Source: Odobenus rosmarus divergens (Eukaryota > Chordata > Mammalia > Carnivora > Odobenidae). Taken from it: DNA of 64,000 nt. Shown one piece after another: positions 21,206 to 32,687 of the stretch. The notes beneath the pieces are model-generated. The model was not told where the DNA came from, searched no databases, and saw only the letters and a program-made list of their open reading frames with translations. The first letter of the stretch is position 1. The number at the start of each line of letters is the position of its first letter. A program made the translations under genes and the position numbers. Location: NCBI RefSeq assembly GCF_000321225.1, contig NW_004450380.1:3280966-3344965 (forward strand), in the 5' to 3' direction.

Positions 21206-23337
21206 AAGTAAAGATAAACAGACCGTATTTGGAGAATGGGGTCCTCAGCATCCAGTAACACTGGCATGAAGCAAGAGCCCCAGGATAAAACACTGGGTTG
21301 AATGTCAATGTGCTCACATCAGTGTTTTATTTTATTAATTTAATTTTTTATTACTATGTTCTTTCCAGAAAAACCAGGCATTATAAGAAGCCCAGATGTG
21401 AAACATAGAATAATAAAACCAAAGGAAGAATATATCAAAGGTAAAATTTAGATAATATGGAAGTAAATTAACTATCAGAATCACCAAAACTGTAAGATAC
21501 AATAAATATGTATTGTTTAAGCCAGTAAGTTAAGTGGCCATTTGTCAAAATAGAAAGTTAATACAGACAAAGGAGATACTTCAATGGTTAAAAAGAAAAA
21601 ACACACCCAACAAAGCAGGCTTTGTCATCACAAACTGCTAGGCAGAGCTGCCTGTCTGTTGTCCAGACATATAACCACCACCTCTTAGGTGAACAAGTAA
21701 TGCTGCTGCCCCGTGTCCTTCCTGACACCACAGTAGTCCAGCATCTCTGAGCCCTGAAATGCTAATACACAGATCCCAGACCTCACGATCATCCCCAAGA
21801 GCACAGGAGTTACCTACTCTCCTTGCAACCCAGTGCCCTATTCCCTTCTGAAGAGACACACACACTCTCTTGGCTCTAACATCCCCAGTGGACATGGCTC
21901 ACAACAATCCCAAAGAGCCACTAAAGCCCAGATGGGAGCCTGCTGTGACCAGTCTGTATGTGCATGGAGTTCTCTTTTACAACTAAAGAAGTGTGCTGTA
22001 AGATAAAAACAGGTTCTCAACTTCTGCAATACATTTAGCATGAAACTCAAATATGCAGAATAGTGAAGAGGCAAGTATACAGTATGGAGGGAAAAAGATA
22101 ACGTGGTATCAGGGAAAAAGAAGAATGTAGGAAGTCATAAGTGCTTTGCTATCCACAGCCCTGCCCCTGATGCATCACACAGCCTGTCATCAAATCAGGG
22201 ACTTAGGACCCTGAAAGTGTCTTCCAGGTCAAAGAGCCCATCATTCTCCAGTCTCAACATAGTTCAATAGTTAAAGTAAGTTATAAGAAGCCACAATCGG
22301 GGGGCGGAGCTAAACTAGGGCATCAAGAAAACAACTATTCCATCTGCTAAGAGTACTTATTCTCAGTCACTAAGATTAGCCTGCAGGACTCTGAGTTCTA
22401 ACACACACTGTGTTCTTAGCATTTGGGAGCCTAGTTTTATAAATGTCAACTCCATATATCTAGGTTGCACAGTAAAGTCCATTAGAGTCCTCTAAGATAA
22501 CCTGCAGCTGTTCTACACATATCCCTTCGTTATTTTACTTGAAGTTTAGTGCCCAGGAGTAATCATTCCATGTCCTATTTCTTATTATAAATGTAACTCT
22601 GTGAAATATTGACATTTTATATGCAAGCTATGACTAGTGCTAGTTTATCTATATAGCTAGCCAGCAAAAAAAAGCGGGGGGGGGGGCAATTTAAAGTACT
22701 ATGCTATAAAACCCTTACCAAGTAACTAAGATCAAAGAAGTGCACAACATATTTGCAGGCATCTTCTAGCGAACATCAATACAAAACAGCAAGGAAATAT
22801 GAGTTTGGCTGAAAGTCCTAATGCTGCCATATCAGAGAAGAGACAGTTAAAATCACCTACTGTTCAGAATTTATCTTCTGTCACTAATAGTCTATCATCC
22901 AACAAAAATGGTGAAAGACTTTTACCTAAATTTTTGGCAATTCTTTGCTATAGCTTGAAATAAAAAAGATATTTGGACTATATGTTTCAGTTCTATTTTC
23001 ATTCCACTTTACAGAGAAGGAACACAGCCTGTGCTTGCAATTCAAGCTGGTATTAAACTGACCCCTGCTGGCCTCCTTCCTCTTCTGTTTCTGCATTTAT
23101 CAGATAGTACAGCACCTAATCGCATTCTGTAGTTGAACCTGCATTTGATCAATCCATCATATCAAAAACATGACCTAGGAAAAAGACAGTCAGTCCCACC
23201 ATTGCAAGTGGAAGGATGCCTCCCTTCCCCAGAGCTTTGGTTATTATATTTGCCAAGAAGACCTAGCAATTAAAATCACACTAGTATTCCACAGAAGTAT
23301 TTCTTTTTTATTCTACAAATGAATTCAATCAACACAC
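21206..23337. other. Unique sequence of about 2.1 kb, no gene supported
   Basis: Minus frames at 21638-21895 (85 codons) and 21838-22074 (78 codons) overlap each other and resemble no family I know. A G11 run lies at 22676-22686. A G-rich word 'cggggggcggagc' at about 22298 is isolated. Confidence 0.4.
22676..22686. repeat. Poly-G run (11 G)
   Basis: Eleven consecutive G after an A-rich run. It is rare in the surrounding AT-rich DNA and prone to length error in assembly. Confidence 0.9.
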
Positions 23338-23350
23338 ATTTACAGGTTTT

Positions 23351-23556
23351 TTTGTTTGTTTTGAGAGAGAGAGCAGTCCACAAGAGCTGGGGGGATGCGG
23401 GATGGTGCAGACGGAGAGGGAGAGAGAGAGAATCCCAAGCAGGCTCCACACTCAGCACAGAGCCCTACTCGGGGCTCAATCCCATGACCCTGAGATCAAC
23501 ACCGAAGCCAAAATCAAGAATTGGATGCTAACCGACTGAGCCACCCAGGCATCCCC
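23351..23556 (-). mobile_element. CAN SINE, minus orientation
   Basis: TSD atttacaggtttt (23338-23350) versus aattacaggtttt (23557-23569), one mismatch. The body has a GA-rich stretch where the CT-rich middle lies on the other strand. Confidence 0.94.
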
Positions 23557-23731
23557 AATTACAGGTTTTGGGAAAGACTACAGAGAAGCAGATACTTAGA
23601 ATTAAATCACCTGCCTTCCAAGAATTCACAGGCATCTACTAATCTTTGAAATGATACATTTCAGAATTCAATTCTAGCTCATGAACTGGGTACCAGAAAT
23701 GTATGTAGCCTGCTTCCTTCATACATACTTC

Positions 23732-23928
23732 TGGGCACCTGGGTGGCTCAGTTGTTTCAGCATCTGCCTTCAGCTCCAGGTCATGATCCCAGGGTTCTGG
23801 GATCAAGCCCTGCATCTGGCTCCCTGATGAGCAGGGAGTCTGCTTCTCCCTCTACTCTTCCCCACTGCTTGTGCGCACTCTCTCTCTCCCTCACCCTCTC
23901 TCAAATAAATAAATAAAATCTTTAAAAA
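23732..23928 (+). mobile_element. CAN SINE, plus orientation
   Basis: Head tgggcacctgggtggctcag; body with 'gtcatgatcccagggttctg'; tail aaataaataaataaaatc. It lies between two minus-oriented copies. Confidence 0.94.
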
Positions 23929-24054
23929 GAAGGAAAGCTACCATAAATGTGGTGGCATATCCTGCCTCCTGGGCCTCAGTTCACTTGAGATTCTTTACTA
24001 AACCAGCAGAGAAATTCGATCTCTTTCATTTTTATATATCCACTGTACTTCATG

Positions 24055-24195
24055 AATAATAACAGCTGCCCTTTATTGATGACCTATTATACCTCAGGGA
24101 CTATGGCTTGGTGCTTTCCAGACACTACTGTATTTACCTCCCTTAACTCCATGAGTTAGGTATTTTTATGCTTACTTCATGGATGAGGAAAGCTC
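24055..24195 (+). mobile_element. MIR, truncated by the next SINE
   Basis: 'taacagctgccctttattga', 'tacctcagggactatggctt', 'gagttaggtatttttatgc' and 'atggatgaggaaag' match MIR. Confidence 0.75.
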
Positions 24196-24237
24196 CATTC
24201 TAATATCGATCACAACACACTACAATGTTTTTCTTTT

Positions 24238-24430
24238 CCTTTTTTTTAAAGATTTTATTTATTTATTCGACAGAGAGAGAGAAAGACAAATGTGGGAAAC
24301 AGCAAAGGGAGAGGGAGAGGCAGGCTCTGCGCCAAGCAAGGAGCCCGATGTGGGACTCAATCCCAGGACCCTGAGATCATGACCTGAGCCGAAGGCAGAC
24401 GCTTAACCGACTGAGCCACCCAGGCGCCCC
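24238..24430 (-). mobile_element. CAN SINE, minus orientation
   Basis: TSD tacaatgtttttctttt (24221-24237) and tacaatggttttctttt (24431-24447), one mismatch. Body near consensus. Confidence 0.95.
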
Positions 24431-24459
24431 TACAATGGTTTTCTTTTAAACAGACGTTT

Positions 24460-24600
24460 CTCCTCTATAAGAGAGTGAGCATTTTAAGAACAGGGGATTA
24501 TATCGCTGTCATCTTTGTGTCCCCAGAACCTAGCACATCCCCAACACCTGGCACACAATGGGTACTCAAAATTTGTCTGCAGAATATATGAATGGCTATA
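24460..24600 (+). mobile_element. L2 3' end
   Basis: 'gagagtgagcattttaagaa', 'gtccccagaacctagcacat' and 'acctggcacacaatgggtac' match the L2 tail pattern. Confidence 0.7.
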
Positions 24601-24951
24601 TTGCTGCAGGAACGTGCCTTCTAGCTGCATTCTGTGTGCATGACCTGTGTGTGCTTAAAGCCTTGAGAAAGTAGTGGAAGGAAAAAAAAAAAGAGGAAGA
24701 AGTTTTGATTCCTGAACACAGACATCCATACTTAACTATGGCAAGAAAAGAAGCCCCCAGACATGAGTAAACAGAATGCTATGGAAATAGAGCTTAACAC
24801 TAGTCAGTTAAAAAGCAAATAGGAAAAGGACTCCTACATCAGAGGATGATGACACACACAGGTGTTGGACTTTCCTGGAACCTATAACCAATTAAGAGAG
24901 ATGAAGAAAAGAAAGAAGAAAATCATGAAAATACAGTGTAGAAATTTTTTT

Positions 24952-25131
24952 TAAAAATTTAATATTTTATATATTTATTTGAGAGAGAGTGAGTGAGAAT
25001 GTGAGCAGGGGAGAGAATCCTAAGCAGACCCCGCACTGAGCACAGAGCTGGACGGGGGCCTCAATCTCATGACCCTGAGATCATGACCAAGAGTCGGACA
25101 CTTAACCGCCTGAGCCACCCAGGCGCCCCCC
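24952..25131 (-). mobile_element. CAN SINE with internal deletion, minus orientation
   Basis: The usual 'gatcatgacctgagccgaaatcaagagtcgg' stretch is shortened to gatcatgaccaagagtcgg, about 12 bases missing in the tRNA-like region between the A and B boxes. Head and tail are present. Confidence 0.92.
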
Positions 25132-25744
25132 CAAATTTTTTATGTCTCCCAAAAGCTAATGCATTTTTCTCTTCCTCACTTCCCCTTATTTTTCAACATC
25201 TCTTTTCTTGCACTCCAGACAGGTGAAGATAAATGAAGTACAGTAGTTAAACTTCTTTATTTGGTTACAAATGATCTTTTGTATCAACATTATTGTTATG
25301 TAAGCATTTTTAATATTGCTTCTTAGCAGATAAGACTTCTGCTTCAACATATGTTATGGGGGAAAATGGTAAAAATGTATTCATGACTAAAATAACTAAA
25401 CAGTATACAAACACTGCCTAGAAAATACTGTAAATGAATCTGGTTTGTTGGGGTTCTTAAATAAGGTAAAACTGAAGACGCAACCTCTCTCCCCAGACAA
25501 GAATGAATAACCCCAGAGTCTCAGGACTATCGATACTTTCTACGTCCTCCTACCTGACAGCAAACCACGGCTCCAGTCCATTCCTTAGAAGAGACTGGAG
25601 TTTAACCTCCTTTTCCTGCACCTTCCCTGACACAGCAGAGCATGAGTCAGGGGAAATCGGATTCTTCTGCTCAACAACAGTCACCCTAAAAATCTCAAAT
25701 TTATTAAGGAAACATGCAGGCCCCATAGAAATTTAAAAAATGGT
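25132..25744. other. Unique sequence
   Basis: A 77-codon frame at 25503-25736 is Ser-rich and not recognisable. No repeat is called. Confidence 0.4.
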
Positions 25745-25905
25745 CAAGTTTCTGGGCTCTGGGTTCAGATTGCAGTAGTAATCTCGGCCAAGGCACCTAC
25801 CTTTCTAAATCAAATATAGTAAGACTGCCTGGATTGTCAAACCAAGTTATTACAAACAAAGGGCTTAGCATACTACCTGGAACATCAGTGTTAAATAAAT
25901 GTGAA
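25745..25905 (-). mobile_element. MIR, minus orientation
   Basis: 'ctctgggttcagattgcagt', 'aagggcttagcatactacct' and 'aataaatgtgaa' follow reverse MIR order, with a short diverged middle. Confidence 0.65.
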
Positions 25906-27360
25906 CCCCATAGGACTTCCCTCCTAAAGTCTTGGCCTCAACTCTCAAACTGAACAAAAAGATAGGCCCTCAGAATCCTTACTCTGGCCGGACCTAACTT
26001 TCAATGTGCTCAATGAGTCCATCATACCTTCTTTCCCTCCTGTTCCTTTCCTGCCGATAATCAGCACCCACCATAGGAAAGCTTCCTCTGTTCACATGTA
26101 AATGACGCTCCCATTCATATATGCTTGTGTCTTTGTATATGTCTCACTTTGGTAACTAGAGATCTCAAATTAGCCAGTGTGAACCAAATTTCAAACATTC
26201 TGGTGCACTGGTCCCTTAACGACGCTTGCTTCTGTGGACCAGAAAAAATCTCATTGCCATATCTGTAACGTCAAAAGCACAAGATTGTGCATAGAACTTT
26301 GAGCCCTCAAAGAAATCTACCAGGATACCTGCTTGCTGCATCTTTAGAATTTATAACTCCCACTCTTCACACTACCCAACCATAAACAAAGACCACAGCA
26401 CATTCCAGATTTCAGACCCCATAACAACGGTGACCTACACACAACCTTCAGAGAGGCCATTCATAACAATCCCGCTTCCAATAATTGATTAAAATGTAAA
26501 AAAAAGGAGGTGTTTACATCCAATGAGTTGTTTACATCCGATGACGTTTTTAAATTTTACACATCAATATTTAAGTAAAACACCAAACCAACCGGCATGA
26601 AAATTAAACATTATAAATAGCTCTGGGGAAAAAAAAAGACTACAAATATTTCATCGACATGAAATCTTGCTGCAGAGGTGCATCCCACGTCACCTACAGC
26701 CTGAACCACTTCCCCGGAGCCAATGTGAAGCATGCTGGAGAGTAGGCTACTAACATGTACGAGGCTGTCAGCTGCGGTATATCAGCGCTCCTTGGCTGTT
26801 CGATTAGGATGTCCCAACAGGCCAGTGCCGCAGTCCTTCTGCATCCAGCCTCTGCTGTCGGTCACAAAGGCAGAACAAAGAAAGCGGCAGGCTCAGAGTT
26901 CAGCACTGCAGCACTTACACACTTACCTTCCCAGATCACCTGGTCTCCAAAGTGAATCCCCCCCCACCCTGAAACGTGAGCACAATTTCTATCCTCCTAG
27001 GTTTCAGAATCTAAAGCAAAGCCTCCACCCCACGAAAAGCATGGTTATTAATAAAATCTTGCCTTCTGGCACTTGCCAGCACTTGTAACTCGACAATGAC
27101 AAACCCCCTCTCCCATCAGTGCCTCTAACCAGCAAATACTCTCCACAGGCTTGGGAAGTGGAAATTGATGTGAAATTTGCTATATAAATCATTCTCCCAA
27201 GTTTTCACTCAATGCAAACTTCTCAGGATGACACAAGACTGAGAGGTCAGTACTCACTTTCTGAGAAAAGTAGTGCTGGTTTTCTACGAATTCCCTGAAT
27301 GTCTGAAAAAAATTCTTTATTTTAGAAATGTGTATGTAGTAATTAATAGTTTACCAATAC
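25906..27360. other. Unique 1.45-kb block with a CpG-bearing core
   Basis: The part at 26680-26990 is less AT-rich than its surroundings, holds several CpGs and two overlapping plus frames (26732-27088 and 26755-26955). A minus-strand splice-donor-like word lies at about 26922-26929. No protein family is recognised. A small tandem duplication lies at 26511-26546. Confidence 0.35.
26511..26546. repeat. 18-bp tandem duplication
   Basis: tgtttacatccaatgagt is followed at once by tgtttacatccgatgacg (two mismatches). Confidence 0.9.
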
Positions 27361-27369
27361 AGCTGTGAA

Positions 27370-27450
27370 TAAAAGACACTATTTTTGTTCATCTTTGTAT
27401 ATTCAGCACCTAACGTGGTGCCTGGCACCCACCAGAAACAAAGTATTTGT
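27370..27450 (+). mobile_element. L2 or MIR tail fragment
   Basis: 'tattcagcacctaacgtggt' and 'gcctggcacccaccag' resemble the shared L2/MIR 3' end; too short to choose. Confidence 0.5.
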
Positions 27451-27644
27451 TAACTAACCAGTAGATTTGTTGCCTCTCAAATGTTTGATAATCAGACTTT
27501 TTGAATTCCAAATTCAAATGGAAAAATTTTCTCCCATTGACTTTCACTACAAAATTGGAGTGGTCTATCTTTGGAAAGTATTTGACCCCAAGACATAAAA
27601 TAATAAAATCCACATTTTAAAAAGCAACAATCATTTTAGAACTT

Positions 27645-27716
27645 CATGAATATTAACTGGCTAGAAAATACTAATAAAGACATGAATATTAACTGGCTAG
27701 AAAATATTAATAAAGA
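27645..27716. repeat. Two-copy 36-bp tandem duplication
   Basis: Copies at 27645-27680 and 27681-27716 both start catgaatattaactggctag and differ by one base. Confidence 0.96.
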
Positions 27717-27984
27717 CAATCTCCCAAAAGTCTGATATTTAAAGTCTAAAACTGTTCTGAACTTAAGATACATTTTCTCATATAACTGGTATTTTGAATA
27801 ATGATTAGGTCAGATGAGTTAACAATTTCATTTTACAGTTTCATTACAAGTTTAAAAACTTCTGTAGTAGAAGCCCATGACTCTAATCACTATTTAATAG
27901 TTTATATTTTCTAAAAATACATTTGACATTCTATCTCTTAGTCAAGATACCAGAATAACTGACCTCCATATCTAAACCTGGCCA

Positions 27985-28130
27985 GAGTGAAACAGATTGG
28001 CTCAAAATCCAGTTGCATCATTTCCTAAGTGATCTTGGGCAAGTTATACTAAACTTTTCTGCCTTAGTTACCACACCTCTAAGATGGAGACAACACTAAG
28101 TTATGGGAATATTATTCTTGAAATATATTA
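27985..28130 (-). mobile_element. MIR, minus orientation
   Basis: 'ctaagtgatcttgggcaagt', 'ttagttaccacacctctaag' and 'atggagacaacac' are reverse MIR words. Confidence 0.75.
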
Positions 28131-28307
28131 ATTGCTCTGCTTTTTTGTGTTTCTTTATACTGGACCCTGCCTCTGTTTTGTCAAAGGCATCCATTTGCCT
28201 AAGGGATGCTTAAGCTTGTTGAAACAGAACTACAAAAAGAAAGGCTCGATACTAAGTTTTGACACCTGGAAATCATTGTTTTAAGTCAACAGCAAGACCA
28301 CATTCTT

Positions 28308-28503
28308 TTTTTTTTTTTTAAAGATTTTTTATTTATTTGACAGACAGAGACAGTGAGAGCAGAAACACAAGCAGGGGGAGTGGAAGAGGGAGAAGCAGGC
28401 TTCCCGCTGAGCAGGGAGCCCAATGCGGGGCTCGATCCCAGGACCCTGGGATCATGACCTGAGCCGAAAGCAGACGCTTAACGACTGAGCCACCCAGGCG
28501 CCC
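28308..28503 (-). mobile_element. CAN SINE, young, minus orientation
   Basis: Perfect 16-bp TSD gcaagaccacattctt at 28292-28307 and 28504-28519. The tail is a run of 12 T on the plus strand and the head is intact gggcgcctgggtggctcag in reverse. All features point to a recent insertion. Confidence 0.97.
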
Positions 28504-28639
28504 GCAAGACCACATTCTTAAAAGCCAAGTCTTATCAGGAGAAAATGTGTTTTCTAAATCCCTTAAACATCAGTTTTAACAATTAGGATTTAGGGAGGCA
28601 CAAGAACCTCAGCGCTGGTGGTGACCTGCTTCCCTGAGC

Positions 28640-28810
28640 CTACCTGAACATTAGAATCACCTGGGAAGCTTTTGGACCATTCTACTGCCTGGCCCCACCC
28701 CAGACATTTTGATTGGTCTGGGATGAAGACCGAGGGCATTGGCCATTTTTTTTCAAAGCACCACTGGGTGATTTTAATGTGTAGCCCAGATTTAGAATCA
28801 CAGCTCTAAG
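28640..28810 (+). mobile_element. MER5-type non-autonomous hAT DNA element
   Basis: 'ttagaatcacctgggaagct', 'ggccccaccccagacatttt', 'gattggtctgggatgaagac' and 'ttagaatcacagctctaag' match the MER5A/B order, with the CAGxGxT-like ends worn. Confidence 0.75.
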
Positions 28811-29293
28811 AGAAGCTTCCCATGGTTCAAAACCACCAACACAGAACAGGAAGCAACACCCAGCAGTGGCCTCCCAGCCCCCGAGTACATACAGGGTGCT
28901 GGGGATCTGGAGCTTCTCTGTACCCCAGTGGGTCATGTGGACCCATGGCCAGGATGGCTGGAAGTCAGAAGAAGGAGGACAGGGTGGAGTTGATCACAAG
29001 AAGAGAGGCAAGGCCAGTTCAGAGACCAGATTAGTTAAACCACCTGGGGCAGAAACAAGTAAGGACCAGAGGACGGACCTAGTCCCACTGTATGAGAGCA
29101 AATGCAGGAGAAAATCAAAAAGATTGAGCATTTACCTGAAAGACACTGAGTTACACAAGAGAAACGGTTCAAACTAGAAGGAACAGGGGCATCATGAGTT
29201 GGCAAGTTGGTCGGAGTCCTGCCTGTTCCTCCCTGTCCCCTCTCCCCACTGAGGTGGAGGCTTTGGAGGAAAAGGAACTCAGTTATAGATTAT
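28811..29293. other. Unique, GC-richer sequence
   Basis: Frames at 28822-29034 and 28866-29177 (up to 103 codons) overlap in different phases and show no recognised domain. I see no splice or promoter evidence. Confidence 0.35.
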
Positions 29294-29309
29294 AAAGAAG
29301 CCACTGTTA

Positions 29310-29592
29310 AAAAAACAAACTGACAGTTGCCAGAGTGGAGGGGGCTCGGGGGATGGACAGAGTGGGTAAAGGGGATTGGGCGGAGGGGGGTGCAGGACTC
29401 CAGTTACGGAATGCGTAAGTCACAGGGTTAGAAGGCACAGCACGGGAAAGGGAGTCAATGTATTACAACAGCAATGTATGGTGATGGATGGCAGCTACAC
29501 TCGTGGGCAGAGCGTAATATATACAGTTGTTGAATCACTATGTTGTACACCTGTAACTACTATAACACCATGTGTCAACTATACTTCAATTT
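29310..29592 (+). mobile_element. L1 3' UTR-only insertion with perfect TSD
   Basis: Starts 'aaacaaactgacagttgcca' and ends 'caactatacttcaattt'. The TSD aaagaagccactgtta at 29294-29309 and 29593-29608 is perfect over 16 bp. The insert is only about 283 bp and contains no ORF2. Confidence 0.92.
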
Positions 29593-29884
29593 AAAGAAGC
29601 CACTGTTATCAAAACTATCCAAACCATGAAATAAGAGAACCACGTGCCCTTTCAGTGTGGTACCAGGTACCATACTATAGGCTTGCCCAAGGTTTCCTTC
29701 TCTAGAGCAATGCCCCTGCTTTGATTTCGTTTATTTACTATCCCATTAGAGTGCAGACACATGGAACCACAGGTGAACTTGTAGGTTTCTGGCCCACAGA
29801 AAAGAGAGCCCTACAAGTTGTGGTTTTACTGCCTGTGGAACATTATACCAGCTTTGTCTCCCCAACCTACTGATCTTAGTTCAA

Positions 29885-29945
29885 CATTTTTTTGATGCCA
29901 GAACATTCTGGAACCATTTTTTTAATGCCAGAACATTCTTGGAAC
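29885..29945. repeat. Two-copy 30-bp tandem duplication
   Basis: catttttttgatgccagaac... (29885-29914) is followed by catttttttaatgccagaac... (29915-29945). One substitution and one inserted T. Confidence 0.95.
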
Positions 29946-30129
29946 CATCATTAATCCTCACCAGCTACACCTTGTTAAGAAGTTAATAAATCACTGACAC
30001 ATTACAGTCTGTATGAGAGTCAGGTTTTAACATTTTGAAAATTATACTTTAATAGTGTATTTTCTCTGCAAATTGAGTACTGTATGTAATTCCATCACCC
30101 ACTGACAATGATCACAAACGGGTATTTTA
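29946..30129. other. Unique sequence
   Basis: Nothing recognised. Confidence 0.4.
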
Positions 30130-30215
30130 CAAGATAATTCAAGTAACGTGCTTAGCACAATGCATAGTACATAGTAAATGCTCAGTAAACATGTCATTAT
30201 TCATAGTTGCTAAAG
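30130..30215 (-). mobile_element. MIR fragment, minus orientation
   Basis: 'gtgcttagcacaatgcatag' and 'tacatagtaaatgctcagta' match the reverse 5' part of MIR. Confidence 0.75.
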
Positions 30216-30414
30216 GAAAAGGGGTATTTTACCTGACCCCTGGCAGTAGCCATGAACTCACCAACAGGGTGGTGGTGGCAACCCAGATAAGTAATTACAC
30301 ATGAAAGGATCCTTCAGTAGGAGACATGCACAAGTATTATGAATATTGGGAGCCACTCTGCTCAAAAGAATTCCCAAATGATCAATGAAGATGGTGAGAA
30401 TCACTTGTGTATTT

Positions 30415-30603
30415 TTTTAAAGATTTAATTTACTTGAGAGAGGGGTAGAGAGACAGCGAGCATGAGCAGGGGGAAAGGCGAAGGGAGAGGGAGAAGCAAG
30501 CTGTTAGCTGAGTAGGGAGCCCGATGAGGGGCTCGATCCCAGGACCCTGGGTTCATGACCTGAGAGCCAAAGGCAGACACTTAACTGAGCCACCCAGGCG
30601 CCC
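30415..30603 (-). mobile_element. CAN SINE with 20-bp TSD, minus orientation
   Basis: TSD tgagaatcacttgtgtattt (30395-30414) and tgagaatcacttgtctattt (30604-30623), one mismatch; the longest clean TSD in the window. Confidence 0.96.
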
Positions 30604-30623
30604 TGAGAATCACTTGTCTATTT

Positions 30624-32687
30624 ATCACAATCTGTGTGCGGACCTATTGGGAGAAAACAACCCTAACTTGGCAAGATTAAGTATAAGGCTCTGAAAGAAG
30701 CCATCTTCTTGGTGACTGAGTGTGTTCCTCCATACTTTAAGGGATGTTGGTATGATATTCAGAACATAGGTGACTGATTCTGGGTATAGGAGAAAAAGCA
30801 ATACAGTAAAGTTAACTATATTACCATGTGAACAGGGAGGAAACTAGTCAAGGGTAGGAACAAAAGCCATCAAGAAGGAGAATATGTGGTTAATTTCTGA
30901 AATTATCAACTCCATGGGTATGATTCCTCTCCAGGAAGTTTCTTTCCTCATGAAGTGCACCTGTAAAAACAGTAACTTGTCCAAACTTAAAACTGGGCTT
31001 AGAAGAAACTTCAAGGCTTGGCTTTGACTTTAATTTAGACAGTGAGAGTCTCAGACACATCAACCCACTGCTAAGGCCATCCCCACCTGGTGATCTTTCT
31101 TCCCACTGCTTTTCTCTCAAGTGTCTGGAGGTTTGTTCTTCTGATAACAATACGCAATACTATGATCCGCAAAACAGAAGTACAAGCACACACACCTGAC
31201 AAAATGAGGAGAAAAAAGTTAGATTCCTCTTCTTCTCACTCTCTTGTCACTTGCACAGATAGAGAAGAAAAACCTAGCTTTATTCCGAAGAAAACACTCA
31301 TAATTACACACGCGGTCATCATCATTTCCTGCACTGACTCCTGGTTTCATCTCAACTATTCTACCACCTGCTACTACAAAGCAGTTAAAAGTAAAGTAAT
31401 AATTTATACACAAATTTCTGAGGTTATATACTTCTTTGAAACCAAGCAATGTTACACACTACAAAATAAAGACTATTTATTATCTTGTGATGGTTAAACA
31501 GGCTTTTAATTCAAGAAAACAGAAAATGCATAGTTTAATAAAATGATCTCAACAAAAAGAAAGATTCGAGAATATTGGCATTTCTATATCCTGCAGAATA
31601 CTGATGACTATATGGTCAGGATGAGCATCGGTTACAAATTATGTGTACAGCTTGCTAACAAATTAGGGAAATGTTCCCCTTTGGTTTCTTTCCTGACTAC
31701 TTGTAAAATAATATTCACACACAAATTTGCAATTCAAATTCGATGTCTTAGGAGTATATTTTGCAGATCACGGTCTGAGAAGGGAGAGAGTGAGCTAATA
31801 GTTGCATAGAAAGTATAATTTGCTGCTGGCTCTCAGCCAGAAACACTAGACCAAATGTTTAGAGACCATGAGGCATCTAAGCAAGCCCAGTGCATCTGGA
31901 CTTCTCAATACTAGTCGTTGCTGATTATATGTGGACCTCCAAGTAAAGGGCCACATAAATTTGAAATTCATGCATTTAAAACTGTACTTATTTTATTCAC
32001 AGGGGACAGAAAGGGAAGCAATCTGAAGGCCCTTTGAGAACATGAGCAACAATGCTGACAAGAAGTCCCAGTGATTTAAGCAACACTAATAACCATATGG
32101 CTGGACCCATGTTCGGCTGTAATTTACATATTAAGTATAAGCTTTTATTTTTATACTTGAGAAAACATGCCAAATATTCAGTATTTATTATCATAGTTAA
32201 CTTGCAGAATGAGAAAACTAATTACAATAGGAAGAAGGAAATATTGGTCTTGGGAAAAAATGACTTTGATTTCCATATAGGTAGGTGGTAAATGAGTCAT
32301 TACCACCTCCACAAACCAATCCAACACGTCTGTAACTTAAACTTACTATAACTGTCACATATTAAAGCAGATACAATCACTACATGGGCAAATAGCCTGC
32401 CCATAAAAATCCGCTCCAACATACTACGTCATTCCAACATAGCACAATACAATTTTTGTAGGTATGTACTGCAATAAACCATGTGACACAATAAAAGACC
32501 TGGCACGTTCCAAGTTTTCTCAAAGTACTATGAGCAGTATGGTCAACCCAGGACTTAAGAGCATGCAGGGGTCAACAGGCCAGGCTGAAATAAAAGTCTA
32601 TGCGACAGAAAGTAACAGAAAGTAAATTGCTGAGCAAACGGCACATGGAGATTAGGCAGGGAGTACCTGCCTGTTTAAAAAAGCGTA
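30624..32687. other. Unique sequence of 2 kb, no gene supported
   Basis: Frames at 31090-31497 (135 codons, +) and 31543-31809 (88 codons, +) are the longest outside repeats. Their composition is AT-driven and no motif is recognisable. The minus strand has overlapping frames of similar length, arguing against coding. Confidence 0.35.

Noticed and set aside
31090..31497. 135-codon frame outside repeats
   Set aside because: AT-driven composition, overlapping antisense frame at 31219-31449, and no recognised motif; length is within chance for 64 kb.
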